Below, in pieces: positions 25,810 through 35,237 of a stretch of DNA of 64,000 bases. Below the pieces are notes generated by a model that did no database searches, had not been told where the DNA came from, and saw only the letters and a program-made list of their open reading frames with translations. Each line of letters begins with the position of its first letter. The first letter of the stretch is position 1. Origin of the DNA: Lachnospiraceae bacterium (GTDB lineage Bacteria > Bacillota > Clostridia > Lachnospirales > Lachnospiraceae); assembly GCA_030524525.1 (NCBI GenBank), contig JAUNGI010000007.1, positions 26,019 to 90,018 on the forward strand. Reading direction: 5' to 3'. The position numbers were made by a program, and so were the translations under genes.

Positions 25810-26763
25810 TTATTTCTCCACCTTCCTCTTCCAGCGCGCCAGACAGTCGTTCCACTTGGCATAGCGCTCCGAATCTCGGCAATCGGAAAGCTCGTAATGC
25901 GCCTTCAGATAACTTCCCAAATATTGCGTCACCTTTTTGGCGCCGCTGTAATTCATATGGTCGCCGTAATCTCTCGTATCCTTCGTCCAGTCGATGGCGA
26001 CCTCGTCCGACAGCAGATTCATGTCCAGATACGGAACCGAAAGCCGATCTGCCAGCTCCTGAATCCCGTTGTGCCTCTTATAGTTCCAGCACTTGGCGCT
26101 CGGCGTGCTGTACAGCATAAGCTCCGCGCCGTTCTTCTCGCACAGCTTTGCAATGTACGAAACATACCGTTCGTTCAGCCACGCGATCTTTTCCGTCTCC
26201 TCCGTCGGAACCATATAATTTTTTTTCTCCGCCGGGCGGCTCTTTTTATTGAACAGATAGCCCTTGCCGTCGTCCGTCCATGTATATTCCACCCTGCCCG
26301 AAAGGTCGTTCACGTTCAGACTCTTCCAGCGGTCGTGATAATTCAGCACCGGAAGCGAATCCCGGCTTACGTTCACCAGAAATTCAATGCCGGTGATCTT
26401 GCGGTAGATCGCGTTCGCCTCAAGAAGCACGACCTTGGGCTTCTGCGTCCTAAGCGCCTGCTGCAGCAGGGACGCGGAGTAGGGAAGCTGCTGCGCCTTC
26501 GTACAGCACACATACGAGGGGATGCCGTACTGCTCCCACAGAGCCATCGGGACAAGTCCGGAATACGCCAGACTGTCGCCGATCACAAGCACCTCGATCG
26601 TATTTTCCGGCTCTCCCAAAATTCCGTTCGCCTGCACGTCCTGCATGCCGAACTCCTTCCGGTTGTTCTTCGGAACAAACAGCCGGGACAGCAGCAGAAG
26701 CATACACAGCAGCCCAAACAGAAAGACGAAGCACCGGGCAATTTTTCTTCCCTTTTGTTTCAT
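25810..26763 (-). CDS. SGNH-type exported protein, DltD/AlgJ-like
   Basis: The 317-residue protein has one N-terminal membrane anchor (about residues 7-28) and an extracytoplasmic SGNH-like domain: 'LVIGDSLAYSGLVP' holds the Gly-Asp-Ser nucleophile and 'DYGDHMNYSGAKKV' the C-terminal Asp-x-x-His. This is the arrangement in DltD and AlgJ/AlgX proteins, which help an MBOAT partner transfer acyl groups to extracellular polymers. It is the last gene of the Dlt-like run, 10 bases after the MBOAT gene. The ATG at 26763 follows AGGGG; the frame upstream overlaps the MBOAT gene. The polymer acylated is unknown. Confidence 0.82.
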   Translation of the reverse strand: MKQKGRKIARCFVFLFGLLCMLLLLSRLFVPKNNRKEFGMQDVQANGILGEPENTIEVLVIGDSLAYSGLVPMALWEQYGIPSYVCCTKAQQLPYSASLLQQALRTQKPKVVLLEANAIYRKITGIEFLVNVSRDSLPVLNYHDRWKSLNVNDLSGRVEYTWTDDGKGYLFNKKSRPAEKKNYMVPTEETEKIAWLNERYVSYIAKLCEKNGAELMLYSTPSAKCWNYKRHNGIQELADRLSVPYLDMNLLSDEVAIDWTKDTRDYGDHMNYSGAKKVTQYLGSYLKAHYELSDCRDSERYAKWNDCLARWKRKVEK

Positions 26764-26773
26764 AAGAATACCC

Positions 26774-28366
26774 CTAAAAATTTGCATAGATCGGGTCCAC
26801 CGGAATGTAGCCGGGGCCGTATGCGCCAAAAACGATAACGAACAGGATCAGCGCATAGTACAGCGCCCAGCGAAGCACGGTCGGCTTTTCCGCCGTCCGC
26901 TGCCGGATCTGCACGCCGCGTTCCTTCAAAACGCCAAACAGGAAGACGATCGCGACGGTGACGCCCACGATGATGAAATCCTGCCGATCCATTCCCATTT
27001 CAAAAATCTTTCCGCTTTTGAACGAGGAAAGCGAAAAGCTGCCGACCATCCTGCCGAACATTTTCATGCCGATGCCAAGCTCCGGCGCACGGAAAAACAG
27101 CTCGCCGATACAGACCAGAACGCCGGTCTTCAAAATGCGGAGCCCCGTGCAGACCGCTCCGTTCCGGCGGAGCCGAAGCTTCTCGTAGGTCTTGTGCACG
27201 AACGGCTCAAACACATTGCCGAGCAGGATCAGCACAAAGTGATAGATCCCGAAAAAGATATAGTTCCAGCCCGCGCCGTGCCAAATGCCATTAGAGAACC
27301 AGACGCAGAACAGGGCGACCGCCCCGGCGAGCAGCGGGCCGAAATGATTTCCGAGCCGCTTGCGCCCCCACGTCGTCAGCTTCTTTAACGGCTTGGAAAG
27401 CGTGACCGGATAGAAAATATAATCCCGGAACCATGTGCCCAGCGTGATATGCCACCGTTTCCAAAACTCCGAGATGCTCTTGGAGAAAAAGGGCTGCCGG
27501 AAGTTTTCCGGAAGCCGGATGCCAAAGATCTCGGCGGCGCCGATGACAATGTCCATCGTGCCGGAAAATTCCATGTAAAGCTGACAGGTATAGCCCACCG
27601 CGGCAAGCGCGATCACGCCGCCGTCATACTGCGCATAGTCCGCGAACACCGGCTTGATAAAGGCGTTCAGCCGATCCGCCACAACGACCTTTTTCATAAC
27701 GCCGTACAAAATGCGCTGCGCGCCGAACGTCAGGCTCCGGTAGGAAACGCTCGGACATTCCCAGAGCGCCTGCGCCGTATCGGAATAGCGGCAGATGGGT
27801 CCCTCCATGATCTGGGGGAAAAAGCTCAGGAACAGCGCCAGACGGAACAGGTTCCGGTCGGCGGGAACGCTCCCCCGGTAAACGTCGAACAGATAGGACA
27901 GCGCCTGCAGCGTATAGAACGAAATGCCGATCGGCGCAAGGATCTTCACCGTGGACAGCCTGAGCGGTAAATGCAGCACCTCAAACAGATTGTTCAGGTT
28001 CCAGCCAAAGAACGCCGTATATTTGACCGCGACCAAAATTCCGATGTGCAGCACCACCGCAAAGCCCATCACCATGCGCTGCTTATGAAGATACTGCTGC
28101 TTGATCGCCTTGCGCTCGCTCCGCTCCACGCCCTGCAGGGCGGCGTCCCGCTCGTTCGCAAGCAGGGAGAGCCACAGCCCGATGTGATGCACCGAAAGCG
28201 TGGAGAACAGCAGATAGAGCAAAAGCTTTCCGCTGAGGATCCAAAAAAAGACATAGCTCGCGGCAAGCAGAACGACCCGCCGTCCTTTCTGCGGAAGCGC
28301 CTGATACAACGCCACCGTCAGCGGCAGAAAAACGCCCAAAAAAACCACCGAACAGTAAGAATACAT
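26774..28366 (-). CDS. MBOAT membrane O-acyltransferase, DltB/AlgI-like
   Basis: The 530-residue protein has about 11 membrane helices and the MBOAT signature: 'ISEFWKRWHITLGTWFRDYIFYPV' and the catalytic-His segment 'WFSNGIWHGAGWNYIFFG'. These proteins take an acyl group from a carrier on the cytoplasmic side and move it to a polymer outside. It is longer than DltB (about 400 residues) and closer to AlgI length. The start at 28366 follows GAGGT; an ATG 7 codons earlier would also work. It lies 25 bases after the carrier protein gene, which implies that the carrier feeds this enzyme. Confidence 0.9.
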   Translation of the reverse strand: MYSYCSVVFLGVFLPLTVALYQALPQKGRRVVLLAASYVFFWILSGKLLLYLLFSTLSVHHIGLWLSLLANERDAALQGVERSERKAIKQQYLHKQRMVMGFAVVLHIGILVAVKYTAFFGWNLNNLFEVLHLPLRLSTVKILAPIGISFYTLQALSYLFDVYRGSVPADRNLFRLALFLSFFPQIMEGPICRYSDTAQALWECPSVSYRSLTFGAQRILYGVMKKVVVADRLNAFIKPVFADYAQYDGGVIALAAVGYTCQLYMEFSGTMDIVIGAAEIFGIRLPENFRQPFFSKSISEFWKRWHITLGTWFRDYIFYPVTLSKPLKKLTTWGRKRLGNHFGPLLAGAVALFCVWFSNGIWHGAGWNYIFFGIYHFVLILLGNVFEPFVHKTYEKLRLRRNGAVCTGLRILKTGVLVCIGELFFRAPELGIGMKMFGRMVGSFSLSSFKSGKIFEMGMDRQDFIIVGVTVAIVFLFGVLKERGVQIRQRTAEKPTVLRWALYYALILFVIVFGAYGPGYIPVDPIYANF

Positions 28367-28391
28367 CTCTACCTCACCAAAGCGCAAACGC

Positions 28392-28619
28392 TTATTCTTC
28401 CATCAGCCGCTGGATCAGCGCCCAGATCGCCTCTGCGGAATTGAAATTCTCCGGCACGATCTCCACGGTCGGTACGGTAACGTCAAATTCGTCCTCGATC
28501 CCCGCGATCAGCGAAATGATCATCAGTGAGGTCAGATAGTGACCGTCCACCAGATCGTCGCAGGTCTCGTAGTCCACCTCCGGGTTAATTTCCTCCAAAA
28601 TCTCAATCAGTTGTTCCAT
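28392..28619 (-). CDS. Acyl/peptidyl carrier protein, DltC-like
   Basis: The 75-residue acidic protein has the carrier fold. The usual 'DSL' phosphopantetheine site is replaced by 'LTSLMIISLI', with Ser31 as the likely attachment site, and the following helix 'IEDEFDVTVP' is typical. It lies one base after the PLP enzyme gene and 25 bases before the MBOAT gene. By analogy with DltC it would carry an aminoacyl or amine-derived group as a thioester from the ligase to the membrane transferase. Confidence 0.87.
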   Translation of the reverse strand: MEQLIEILEEINPEVDYETCDDLVDGHYLTSLMIISLIAGIEDEFDVTVPTVEIVPENFNSAEAIWALIQRLMEE

Positions 28620-28620
28620 G

Positions 28621-29820
28621 TTATTCCATTCCTTTCTTTTCGCCGTTTTCCTGCGGCATATTCATTTTATAGGTTTCCAGCGTCCCCCGCACAAGCTCGG
28701 CTTCGCCGCCGTCCCGCAGAAGAACCACCGCCGGCAGCGCCCGGCTCAGAAAGAGCGAGATGCCCTCGGTCATACAATATGCGCCCGTATTTTCAAATAC
28801 AAGCACGTCGCCGATCTGCGGGCCGCACAGCGGAAGCTGCTTTACCAAAATGTCGTTGACCGTACAGAGGGAGCCGCAGAGGTTCCACTTCTCCGGCTCG
28901 CCCGACCGCTCCGGGTACGCGTGACAGAGGGGAAGCTTCATCGCCATAGACTGCCCGTAATATACGAGATGATTCATGCCGCCGTCCACGATCGCATAGT
29001 TCTGATCGTGGTTGCTCTTTTTGTCCACGATCCGGGTCAGGTAAACGCCGCAGGACGCGGCGATGCTCCGTCCCAGCTCCAGCACAAGGCGGGGCTTTTC
29101 CTCCATCCCGCGAAGCAGCTCCGAGAATTCCGCAAGAAACGCGGCCTCGTCAAATTCCTCCGACGCAAAATACATCACCGGGAAGCCCGGCCCAAACTCC
29201 AGCTCCCTTGCCTCGTAGCCGAACTCCTCGCGCAGCCCCCGCAGAACGCCCTGCACATAGTCCAGCTCGCGCCGAAGCCGCTTCAGCGACGTCTTCTGCG
29301 TTCCCGAAAAGTATTGCAGCCCCTGAAAGTCCAAAAACGGGTAGGACGCGCGGTTTCGGATGGTCTCCCGCACCTCCTCCTCCGCCATGCCGAACTGGTT
29401 CCCGCTCGTAAGACGAAGCAGCACCGGAAGCCGTTCCCGCCTTTCCTCGGAAAGCCTTGCCAGCAGCGCAAGCTGCGAAAGCGATTCCGCCGTGTAAGCC
29501 CCGATCGGGCCGCCGCTCCGCGTCAGCTCCGCAATGACCTCCGGCGATTTATACACTCCGGAGATCACAAATTGCTCCGAGGGCAGCGCAAGCTCCTGGC
29601 AGATGCGCAGCTCGCCGGGCGAGCACAGCTCAAAGCGATCGACCAGACCCTCCAGCTCTCCGACGATAAACGGATTCGCCTTGATCGCATAGCAGAGCCC
29701 CACGCCGTCCGGCAGATTTTCCCGCAGAAAGCGGACGCGCTCCCGAAGCACACGGGCGTCAAAGACGTAGGTCGGCGTCGGAAAGCTTCGAGTCAGATAT
29801 TCCAGCTCATGTCGTTCCAT
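28621..29820 (-). CDS. Fold-III PLP enzyme of the Orn/DAP/Arg decarboxylase 2 family
   Basis: The 399-residue protein has 'PTPTYVFDARVLRERV', the PLP-lysine 'LCYAIKANPF' (Lys47), a Gly-rich 'ELEFGPGFPVMY', 'LELGRSIAASCG' in place of EPGR, and 'CGSLCTVNDILVKQLPL' where LysA has the CESxD substrate loop. PLP fold and the active-site Cys are kept, but the specificity loops differ from LysA, SpeC and NspC. It may decarboxylate or epimerise the amino acid that the neighbouring ligase activates, or act on the carrier-bound form. The start at 29820 overlaps the ligase end by 14 bases, so the two are translationally coupled. Confidence 0.82.
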   Translation of the reverse strand: MERHELEYLTRSFPTPTYVFDARVLRERVRFLRENLPDGVGLCYAIKANPFIVGELEGLVDRFELCSPGELRICQELALPSEQFVISGVYKSPEVIAELTRSGGPIGAYTAESLSQLALLARLSEERRERLPVLLRLTSGNQFGMAEEEVRETIRNRASYPFLDFQGLQYFSGTQKTSLKRLRRELDYVQGVLRGLREEFGYEARELEFGPGFPVMYFASEEFDEAAFLAEFSELLRGMEEKPRLVLELGRSIAASCGVYLTRIVDKKSNHDQNYAIVDGGMNHLVYYGQSMAMKLPLCHAYPERSGEPEKWNLCGSLCTVNDILVKQLPLCGPQIGDVLVFENTGAYCMTEGISLFLSRALPAVVLLRDGGEAELVRGTLETYKMNMPQENGEKKGME

Positions 29821-31342
29821 TTTTTTCACCCTTCCTCTCCTTTGCCAGTCGGAGCAGCTCCTTTCGGTCAATCTTGCCGTTCTTGGTCATGGGCATGCTC
29901 TCCACGGGCTTTAGAACGCCGGGGATCATATAGACCGGAAGCATTGTTTTCAGCGTTCCGAACAGCTCCTTTTTGTCCAGCGTCCCAAGATAAAAGCCGT
30001 ATAGCCTGCTCTTTTCCGCGTCGAATACGCAGCAGCAGCGTTCGATCCCCGGAACCTCCGACATGCGCTTTTCGATCTCCTCCAGCTCGATGCGGTGTCC
30101 CATGTACTTGATCTGAAAATCCTTTCTGCCGCAAAAAAACAGCTCTCCGTTTTCGTCGAACCTTCCGAGATCGCCGGTGCGGTAAAGAACGTCGCGGAAC
30201 CTTTCGTTCAGCGGATTCTGCACAAACGCCCGCTCCGTCTGCTCCTTTGCGCAGTAGTAGCCCAGCGCCACGCCGCTTCCGCGCACGCAGATCTCTCCGG
30301 TCTTTCCCACTTCCGTGACCCGACGGTTTTGGTCGTCCAGCAGCACGATCTGCTTATTGGGAAACGCTCGCCCGACGGGAATTCCGGCTTCGTAGTCCCG
30401 GCTCCGGTCGATGCGGTGATAGGTACAGTTGCAGGTGATCTCCGTGGGACCGTACAGATTCACAAACGCCGCCTTTGGCAGATGCTCCATCCAAGACCGC
30501 AGATGCCGAAGCGGCATGACCTCGCCGCTGAACAGCACCTTGTTTACCGTTTCCGGCGTTTTGTAGTCCAGTCCGTGGACGGTGCTGATGAGGCACAGGG
30601 CGGAAACCGCCCACACAAGCGTCGTGACCCTTTTCTCGCAGAGATAGTCGAGCAGCTCCGCGGGGCGGGAAAACAGCGATCGGGGAATGATCACAAGCGT
30701 GGCTCCCACGGCGACCGCCGAGTAGATATCCTTTACGGAAACGTCAAAGTCAAACGGCGCCTGATTGCCGATGCGGTCGTTCTCCCCAATGGAAAACAGC
30801 TCGGTAAAGCTGCCGATAAAATCCAGCACCGACCGGTGGCTCACAACGACGCCCTTCGGCACTCCGGTGGAGCCGGAGGTGAAATTCGCATAGAGCGGGT
30901 CAACGTCCAGCATCGTTTCCCTTGCCCCCGCAAGCAGCGCCCCGTCGATTTCCGCCGTTTTCAGCTCCTCCACGCAAAGCAGCAGCGCCTCCGGAAAGAT
31001 CGCGGCGGCAGCCGGCCGGCTTTCCCGGTCGGTAAGGATATACGGCGCGCGCAGCACCTCCTCGATCTGCAAAAGCCGCTGCGGCGGCAGCTCCGGATTG
31101 AGCTGGGAATAAAAGCCCCCCGCATAGACGATGCCGAAAAAGGCGCAGACCGTGTCGATCCCCTTTTCCATATAGACCGCGACCGGCGTATTGGCGTCAA
31201 TCTTCGCCGCCAGCGCGCTGCCGATGCGCCTGCTCCGTTCCAGAAGCTCCGCGTAGGTGCAGCGGCTCTGCGGCCCCTCCACGGCGATCTTCTCCGGATA
31301 TTTTTCCGCCGTCCGTTCCAGCCATTCCAATACACATTTCAT
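29807..31342 (-). CDS. Adenylating ligase, DltA/NRPS adenylation-domain-like
   Basis: The 511-residue protein has the adenylate-forming core motifs: 'FTSGSTGVPKGVVVSH', 'NLYGPTEITCNCTY', 'YRTGDLGRFDENGELFFCGRKDFQIKYMGHRIELEEIE' segments (A7-A8) and 'TKNGKIDRKEL' with the A10 lysine. Length and layout fit DltA or a stand-alone NRPS A domain. It activates an amino acid (or similar) with ATP and loads it on the carrier protein downstream. The residue pocket cannot be assigned by eye. GGAGAG lies before the ATG. It follows the sensor kinase gene by 65 bases in the same direction and probably shares its transcript. Confidence 0.87.
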   Translation of the reverse strand: MKCVLEWLERTAEKYPEKIAVEGPQSRCTYAELLERSRRIGSALAAKIDANTPVAVYMEKGIDTVCAFFGIVYAGGFYSQLNPELPPQRLLQIEEVLRAPYILTDRESRPAAAAIFPEALLLCVEELKTAEIDGALLAGARETMLDVDPLYANFTSGSTGVPKGVVVSHRSVLDFIGSFTELFSIGENDRIGNQAPFDFDVSVKDIYSAVAVGATLVIIPRSLFSRPAELLDYLCEKRVTTLVWAVSALCLISTVHGLDYKTPETVNKVLFSGEVMPLRHLRSWMEHLPKAAFVNLYGPTEITCNCTYHRIDRSRDYEAGIPVGRAFPNKQIVLLDDQNRRVTEVGKTGEICVRGSGVALGYYCAKEQTERAFVQNPLNERFRDVLYRTGDLGRFDENGELFFCGRKDFQIKYMGHRIELEEIEKRMSEVPGIERCCCVFDAEKSRLYGFYLGTLDKKELFGTLKTMLPVYMIPGVLKPVESMPMTKNGKIDRKELLRLAKERKGEKNGTT

Positions 31343-31407
31343 AATATTATCTCTCCGTTCCAGCCAGCATCATACCGGCTTTTGGTTCAGCCAGCCTGTA
31401 GTCAATC

Positions 31408-33027
31408 TTAATTTTGCTGAAGATTATCCGGCAGAACGTTTTCCGCCCGGCGCAGCCAGACGGAGAATTCCGTATGATACGGCTCCGCAGGCGCGGTCTC
31501 AAGCCGCAGCTCTCCGTGATGCAGCTCCACGATGCGCCTTACGACCGAAAGTCCCAGACCCGTGCTGCCGTTCGACTGACGCGCCGCGTCTCCGGTCACG
31601 AACGGCTCGAACACTCTTGCCGCGATCTCCTTGGAGATCCCCACGCCGTTGTCCGCAACGGTCAAACGGAGCCGCGGGCCTTCGTCCGCGATCGCCACAA
31701 AGATCGTCGTCCCCGCCGGATTGTACTTTAACGAATTGCCGATCAGATTTCCGATCAGACGCTTGATGAGCGTCCGATCCGCATTGACGTAAAGCGGCGC
31801 GTCCGGGATCGCAAGCTCCAGCTCAAAATGCTTTTCCTCGATCTCGTTGTATTTTTCGGAAAAGATCTCCTTGCAGGTCTCGCACAGATCCAGACATTCC
31901 AGCGTGGGGCAGTATTCGGGATGCTCGATCGACGAATATTCAAACAGCGAATTGACCAGCTCCACGGCGACCTTCGACTTTCGATAGATCGCTTCCAGAT
32001 ACTGTTCCTTCTTTTCCTCCGGGACCGCGCCTTCCGCAAAGGCGCGCGCATAACCGTAAATGACCGTCAGAGGCGTTTTGATATCGTGTGAAATGTTCGC
32101 CACGATCCTCCGGCTCTCCGAATTGATCCGTTCTTTTTCGCGCAGCGCGCTTTGCTGCGATTCCAGCAGCTCGTAAAAGCTTTGCAGCATCGCCCGGAAT
32201 TCCAGCGGCGTGTGCTCCCAGTCGAGCGCGTACGACTCGCCGCTCTTGTACGCCACCACCGCTTCGTTCAGCAAACGGAACTGTCTGCGTACCGTGTGGG
32301 AAAACCAGACCGCCTGAATGATCGTGACGGCGAGCAGCAGCGGAACGGCAAGCAGCCAAATTCGCCTTGTTTTCTGAACGACCTCGTCGTAGCCGTCCAT
32401 GCTGATCGACGAACCGGCAAACACCACCTGCCGCCACCGTCCCTGCCAATTCCGATATTGATATTTATATATCTCTGCCCCGTTATAAACGCCGTTGATC
32501 ATCTGAAACTCGATCCGGCTGAGCTTTTCCCTGCCGGGAAACAGATCCCCCTCAAGAATGTTCAGATCCTCGTCCAGCACCGCCTCGGCTTCGCAGACCA
32601 TTGCGTCGTTTTCCCAGTCGTAGGAGACCAGAAAGACATGGTGCCGCAGGTTCCCGTCCTCGTCCGTCTTTTCCAGAATGTTGTAATAGCCGTCGTCGTT
32701 CCAATCCAGAATAATATCTACGTTTTCCTTCTGTATCTTCTCGCCGAACACCTTGTCGCTCGTGTATATGATCCGCTCATTGTAATCCATCACGACGTAC
32801 TTGCAGCCGGGAAAGCTTTTCATTGGTATATTCTGAAAGTTTTCCTCAATCAGATCCTGCTCATACTCCAAAAAGTCCGACATGGACGGAAACGCATTGA
32901 ACAGAATTCGGTTGCTCCAGCTGTTAAACAGCCAGTAAATAATCAGGCAGGACAGAATATAGATAACAAAACGTATCATGCAGGTAACGACAAAGCTGTG
33001 CGTTATGTCCTTATAATTCACTTTCAA
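31408..33027 (-). CDS. Two-component sensor histidine kinase
   Basis: The 539-residue protein has a first membrane helix near residues 12-36, an extracytoplasmic domain of about 180 residues, a second helix near 222-242, a HAMP-like linker, then HisKA 'NISHDIKTPLTVIYGYA' with the phospho-His, N-box 'NLIGNSLKYN', 'DNGVGISKE' and 'TGLGLSVVRRIV'. It senses an unknown envelope signal. It overlaps the end of the response regulator gene by 17 bases and is followed by the Dlt-like set, which suggests that it controls envelope modification, as GraRS/VirRS-type systems do in other Firmicutes (analogy). Confidence 0.9.
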   Translation of the reverse strand: MKVNYKDITHSFVVTCMIRFVIYILSCLIIYWLFNSWSNRILFNAFPSMSDFLEYEQDLIEENFQNIPMKSFPGCKYVVMDYNERIIYTSDKVFGEKIQKENVDIILDWNDDGYYNILEKTDEDGNLRHHVFLVSYDWENDAMVCEAEAVLDEDLNILEGDLFPGREKLSRIEFQMINGVYNGAEIYKYQYRNWQGRWRQVVFAGSSISMDGYDEVVQKTRRIWLLAVPLLLAVTIIQAVWFSHTVRRQFRLLNEAVVAYKSGESYALDWEHTPLEFRAMLQSFYELLESQQSALREKERINSESRRIVANISHDIKTPLTVIYGYARAFAEGAVPEEKKEQYLEAIYRKSKVAVELVNSLFEYSSIEHPEYCPTLECLDLCETCKEIFSEKYNEIEEKHFELELAIPDAPLYVNADRTLIKRLIGNLIGNSLKYNPAGTTIFVAIADEGPRLRLTVADNGVGISKEIAARVFEPFVTGDAARQSNGSTGLGLSVVRRIVELHHGELRLETAPAEPYHTEFSVWLRRAENVLPDNLQQN

Positions 33028-33709
33028 TTTTGTACCCCAGCCCCCGGATCGTCTTAATATATTTCGGATTTGCCGTGTCGTCGCCGATCTTGGCGCGAAT
33101 GTTGGAGATATGCACCATCATCGTATTGTCGTCGCTTGCGTACCACTCTCCGTTGACGCATTCGTATAGCTGCGCCTTTGTAAATACCCTTCCCGGATTG
33201 CGCATGAGCTTTGCCATGATTTTCAGCTCGACCGAGGTCAGCGGCACGGTCTCTCCGTTCTTTTTCAGAATATACTGTTCGGTGTCAAATTCCAGCTCGC
33301 CGACCCTGAGCGTGGCAGCCGCGGCGTTCTCCGATCTGCCCATCCGGCAATATCTGCGGAGCATCGCCTTGACGTAGGCGACGACCTCCAGCGGGTCAAA
33401 CGGCTTGGTCAGATACGCGTCGGCGCCGATATCCAGCCCCAGTACGCGATCCACGTTCAGGTTCTTCGCGGAAATAATAATGATCGGAATATCGGTGCTC
33501 TGCCGGGCGGCGCGGATAAAGTCGTAACCGTTCATCTCCGGCATCATGATATCCACCAGCGCAACGGAAATGTCCTCCTTCGCCAGCACCGAAAGAGCCT
33601 CCTTCCCGTTTGCCGCCGGATAGACCGCAAAGCCGTTGCTCTCCAAATAAAGCGAAAGCAGCTCCACAATGTCGCTGTCGTCCTCCGCAACGAGTACCCC
33701 GTATTTCAT
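33011..33709 (-). CDS. OmpR/PhoB-family response regulator
   Basis: The 232-residue protein has a receiver domain with acidic pocket 'VAEDDSD', phospho-Asp in 'ALVDIMMPEMNGY' and Lys in 'YLTKPFDPLEV', then a winged-helix DNA-binding domain ending 'ISNIRAKIGDD...IKTIRGLGYKIESEL'. The ATG at 33709 gives a standard N-terminus; upstream residues in the longer frame are not receiver-like. The ribosome binding site is weak. It is coupled to the kinase by a 17-base overlap. Likely targets are the downstream Dlt-like genes and/or the upstream ABC transporter (inference). Confidence 0.92.
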   Translation of the reverse strand: MKYGVLVAEDDSDIVELLSLYLESNGFAVYPAANGKEALSVLAKEDISVALVDIMMPEMNGYDFIRAARQSTDIPIIIISAKNLNVDRVLGLDIGADAYLTKPFDPLEVVAYVKAMLRRYCRMGRSENAAAATLRVGELEFDTEQYILKKNGETVPLTSVELKIMAKLMRNPGRVFTKAQLYECVNGEWYASDDNTMMVHISNIRAKIGDDTANPKYIKTIRGLGYKIESEL

Positions 33710-33792
33710 ATCCGTTCCGTCTCCTGTCAGATAAAAGTATATGCCTCGGCACATTTTCTGCGCCGGACCCTGCCGCTTCGCAGTTTCTCCCT

Positions 33793-33845
33793 GCAAATGC
33801 GAAAGGGACCGAGGCTCCTACCCGAAGCCTCAGCCCCTTTTGCAT
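33793..33845. other. Hairpin between ABC transporter and response regulator genes
   Basis: AAAGGG-GAGGCT (33802-33816) pairs with AGCCTC-CCCTTT (33826-33840). There is no good T run on the minus strand, so it is only a weak terminator candidate for the ABC operon; partial read-through into the two-component genes is possible. Confidence 0.4.
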
Positions 33846-33905
33846 CATATAAGTTTCGGATAAAGCCCTCCTATACCAAACCTAAAGATTTCTTAAGGTA
33901 TTCGG

Positions 33906-35237
33906 TTATTTCCCGCGAATTACGCCGGTCAGCGTTTTCCAACTGATTTTCTGCCCGGTGTACAGCACCAGTCCGCGGTAGATGCGGGCGGTCAGCCAGA
34001 CAAGCGCCGCAGACGCTAAAAGCAAAAGCACCGTGGAAAGAACGCCGATCCCCCAGCCCACCGTTCCGGTCAGAAGCTCCGCAGGCACGCAGAACGGCGC
34101 GGTAAACGGAACGACCCGGCAAACGCGCAGAACCGTTTCGTTTTCCGCAAGCAGAGCGAAGTACGGCACGAGCCAGCCGATCAGAACCGGATAGATAAAG
34201 ACCGCCTGCGCGCTTGCGGTGTCCTCCGGCTTGGAAACGATGCTTCCCGCCACGCCTGCCAGCGCAAAGAACAGCAGACAGCCCGCGCTGAACACAACGA
34301 TCGCCAGAATCACGGACGGAACGCTCAGCGCCGTGCTGCCAAGCTCCTCCCGCAGGAAATTCACCGCCTGCGTTACCGTACTTCCGCCGTCCGGAAACAG
34401 CTTCGCCGCAGCAAACGAGCTTCCGAATACGCCCACCAAAATGCAGCCGATCCAAATAAAGCACTGGAGCATCGCCGTACTGAAAATGGCGAGCACCTTG
34501 CCCGTAACGAGCGCATACGGGTGGATGGAGGTCAGCAGCGTTTCCATAAGCTTGGAGGTCTTCTCCACCGAAACCTCCTTGCTGACGCTCTGCCCGTACA
34601 GCAAAACGATGAAGTACATAAACAGTCCGAACATCATGGGCGCAAGATACTTTATCAAAGTCGCGGCAAGGCTCGTCTGCTCGCCCGCCTCGATGCTCGA
34701 CGACATCACGGGCATTTGCAGCAGAACCACCTGCGCGGGCTGAATGTCCGCATTCAGAAGCACGGCGGCGTAAATGCAGTCCGTAAGCGCCGTTTCCAGT
34801 TCCTCCACGGAGTCTTCCTCCACGGACGATCCGTCCGGAATGAAAACGCTTAAAACGAGCCGGTCTTCCTCCCGCTTCAGCACGCCGGCGCAGGTACGCT
34901 CGGACTGCTCCGCCGCATAGGCGATCAGCTCCTCCACGGGACGCGTCCCCACCGTCTCCAGCGCAACGTCCGCCAGCTCCTCCTCGGAAGAAAACAGCTC
35001 CGGCAGGGCGTCAAGGGAAAGCTCCGTTTCATTCATCAGGCACAGCCGCTCGATCCTTCCCTCCTGCGCCTCCTCGTCTTCCTCCTCCGGCATGGCGGTG
35101 ATCAGAATGACCGCGGCGAGCACGCCCACCAGCAGAACGCCGATCAGCGCGGTAACGATCTTGAAGCGGGCGTTGCCCATATACTGCTTGCAGGTAAACG
35201 AATAGGCAAGCTTCCAATTTTTCAGTGAATGTTTCAT
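33906..35237 (-). CDS. ABC-2 type permease, NatB-like (second)
   Basis: The 443-residue protein has an N-terminal membrane helix (about 27-48), a large extracytoplasmic domain (about 50-195) and five to six further helices. 'VSVEKTSKLMETLLTSIHPYALVTGKVL' is the conserved cytoplasmic segment of NatB/YhaP-type permeases. It pairs with the adjacent permease and the ATPase to form an exporter. Its start overlaps the preceding permease stop by 4 bases. The external domain is rich in Glu and may bind a cation or peptide, but nothing specific is visible. Confidence 0.85.
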   Translation of the reverse strand: MKHSLKNWKLAYSFTCKQYMGNARFKIVTALIGVLLVGVLAAVILITAMPEEEDEEAQEGRIERLCLMNETELSLDALPELFSSEEELADVALETVGTRPVEELIAYAAEQSERTCAGVLKREEDRLVLSVFIPDGSSVEEDSVEELETALTDCIYAAVLLNADIQPAQVVLLQMPVMSSSIEAGEQTSLAATLIKYLAPMMFGLFMYFIVLLYGQSVSKEVSVEKTSKLMETLLTSIHPYALVTGKVLAIFSTAMLQCFIWIGCILVGVFGSSFAAAKLFPDGGSTVTQAVNFLREELGSTALSVPSVILAIVVFSAGCLLFFALAGVAGSIVSKPEDTASAQAVFIYPVLIGWLVPYFALLAENETVLRVCRVVPFTAPFCVPAELLTGTVGWGIGVLSTVLLLLASAALVWLTARIYRGLVLYTGQKISWKTLTGVIRGK

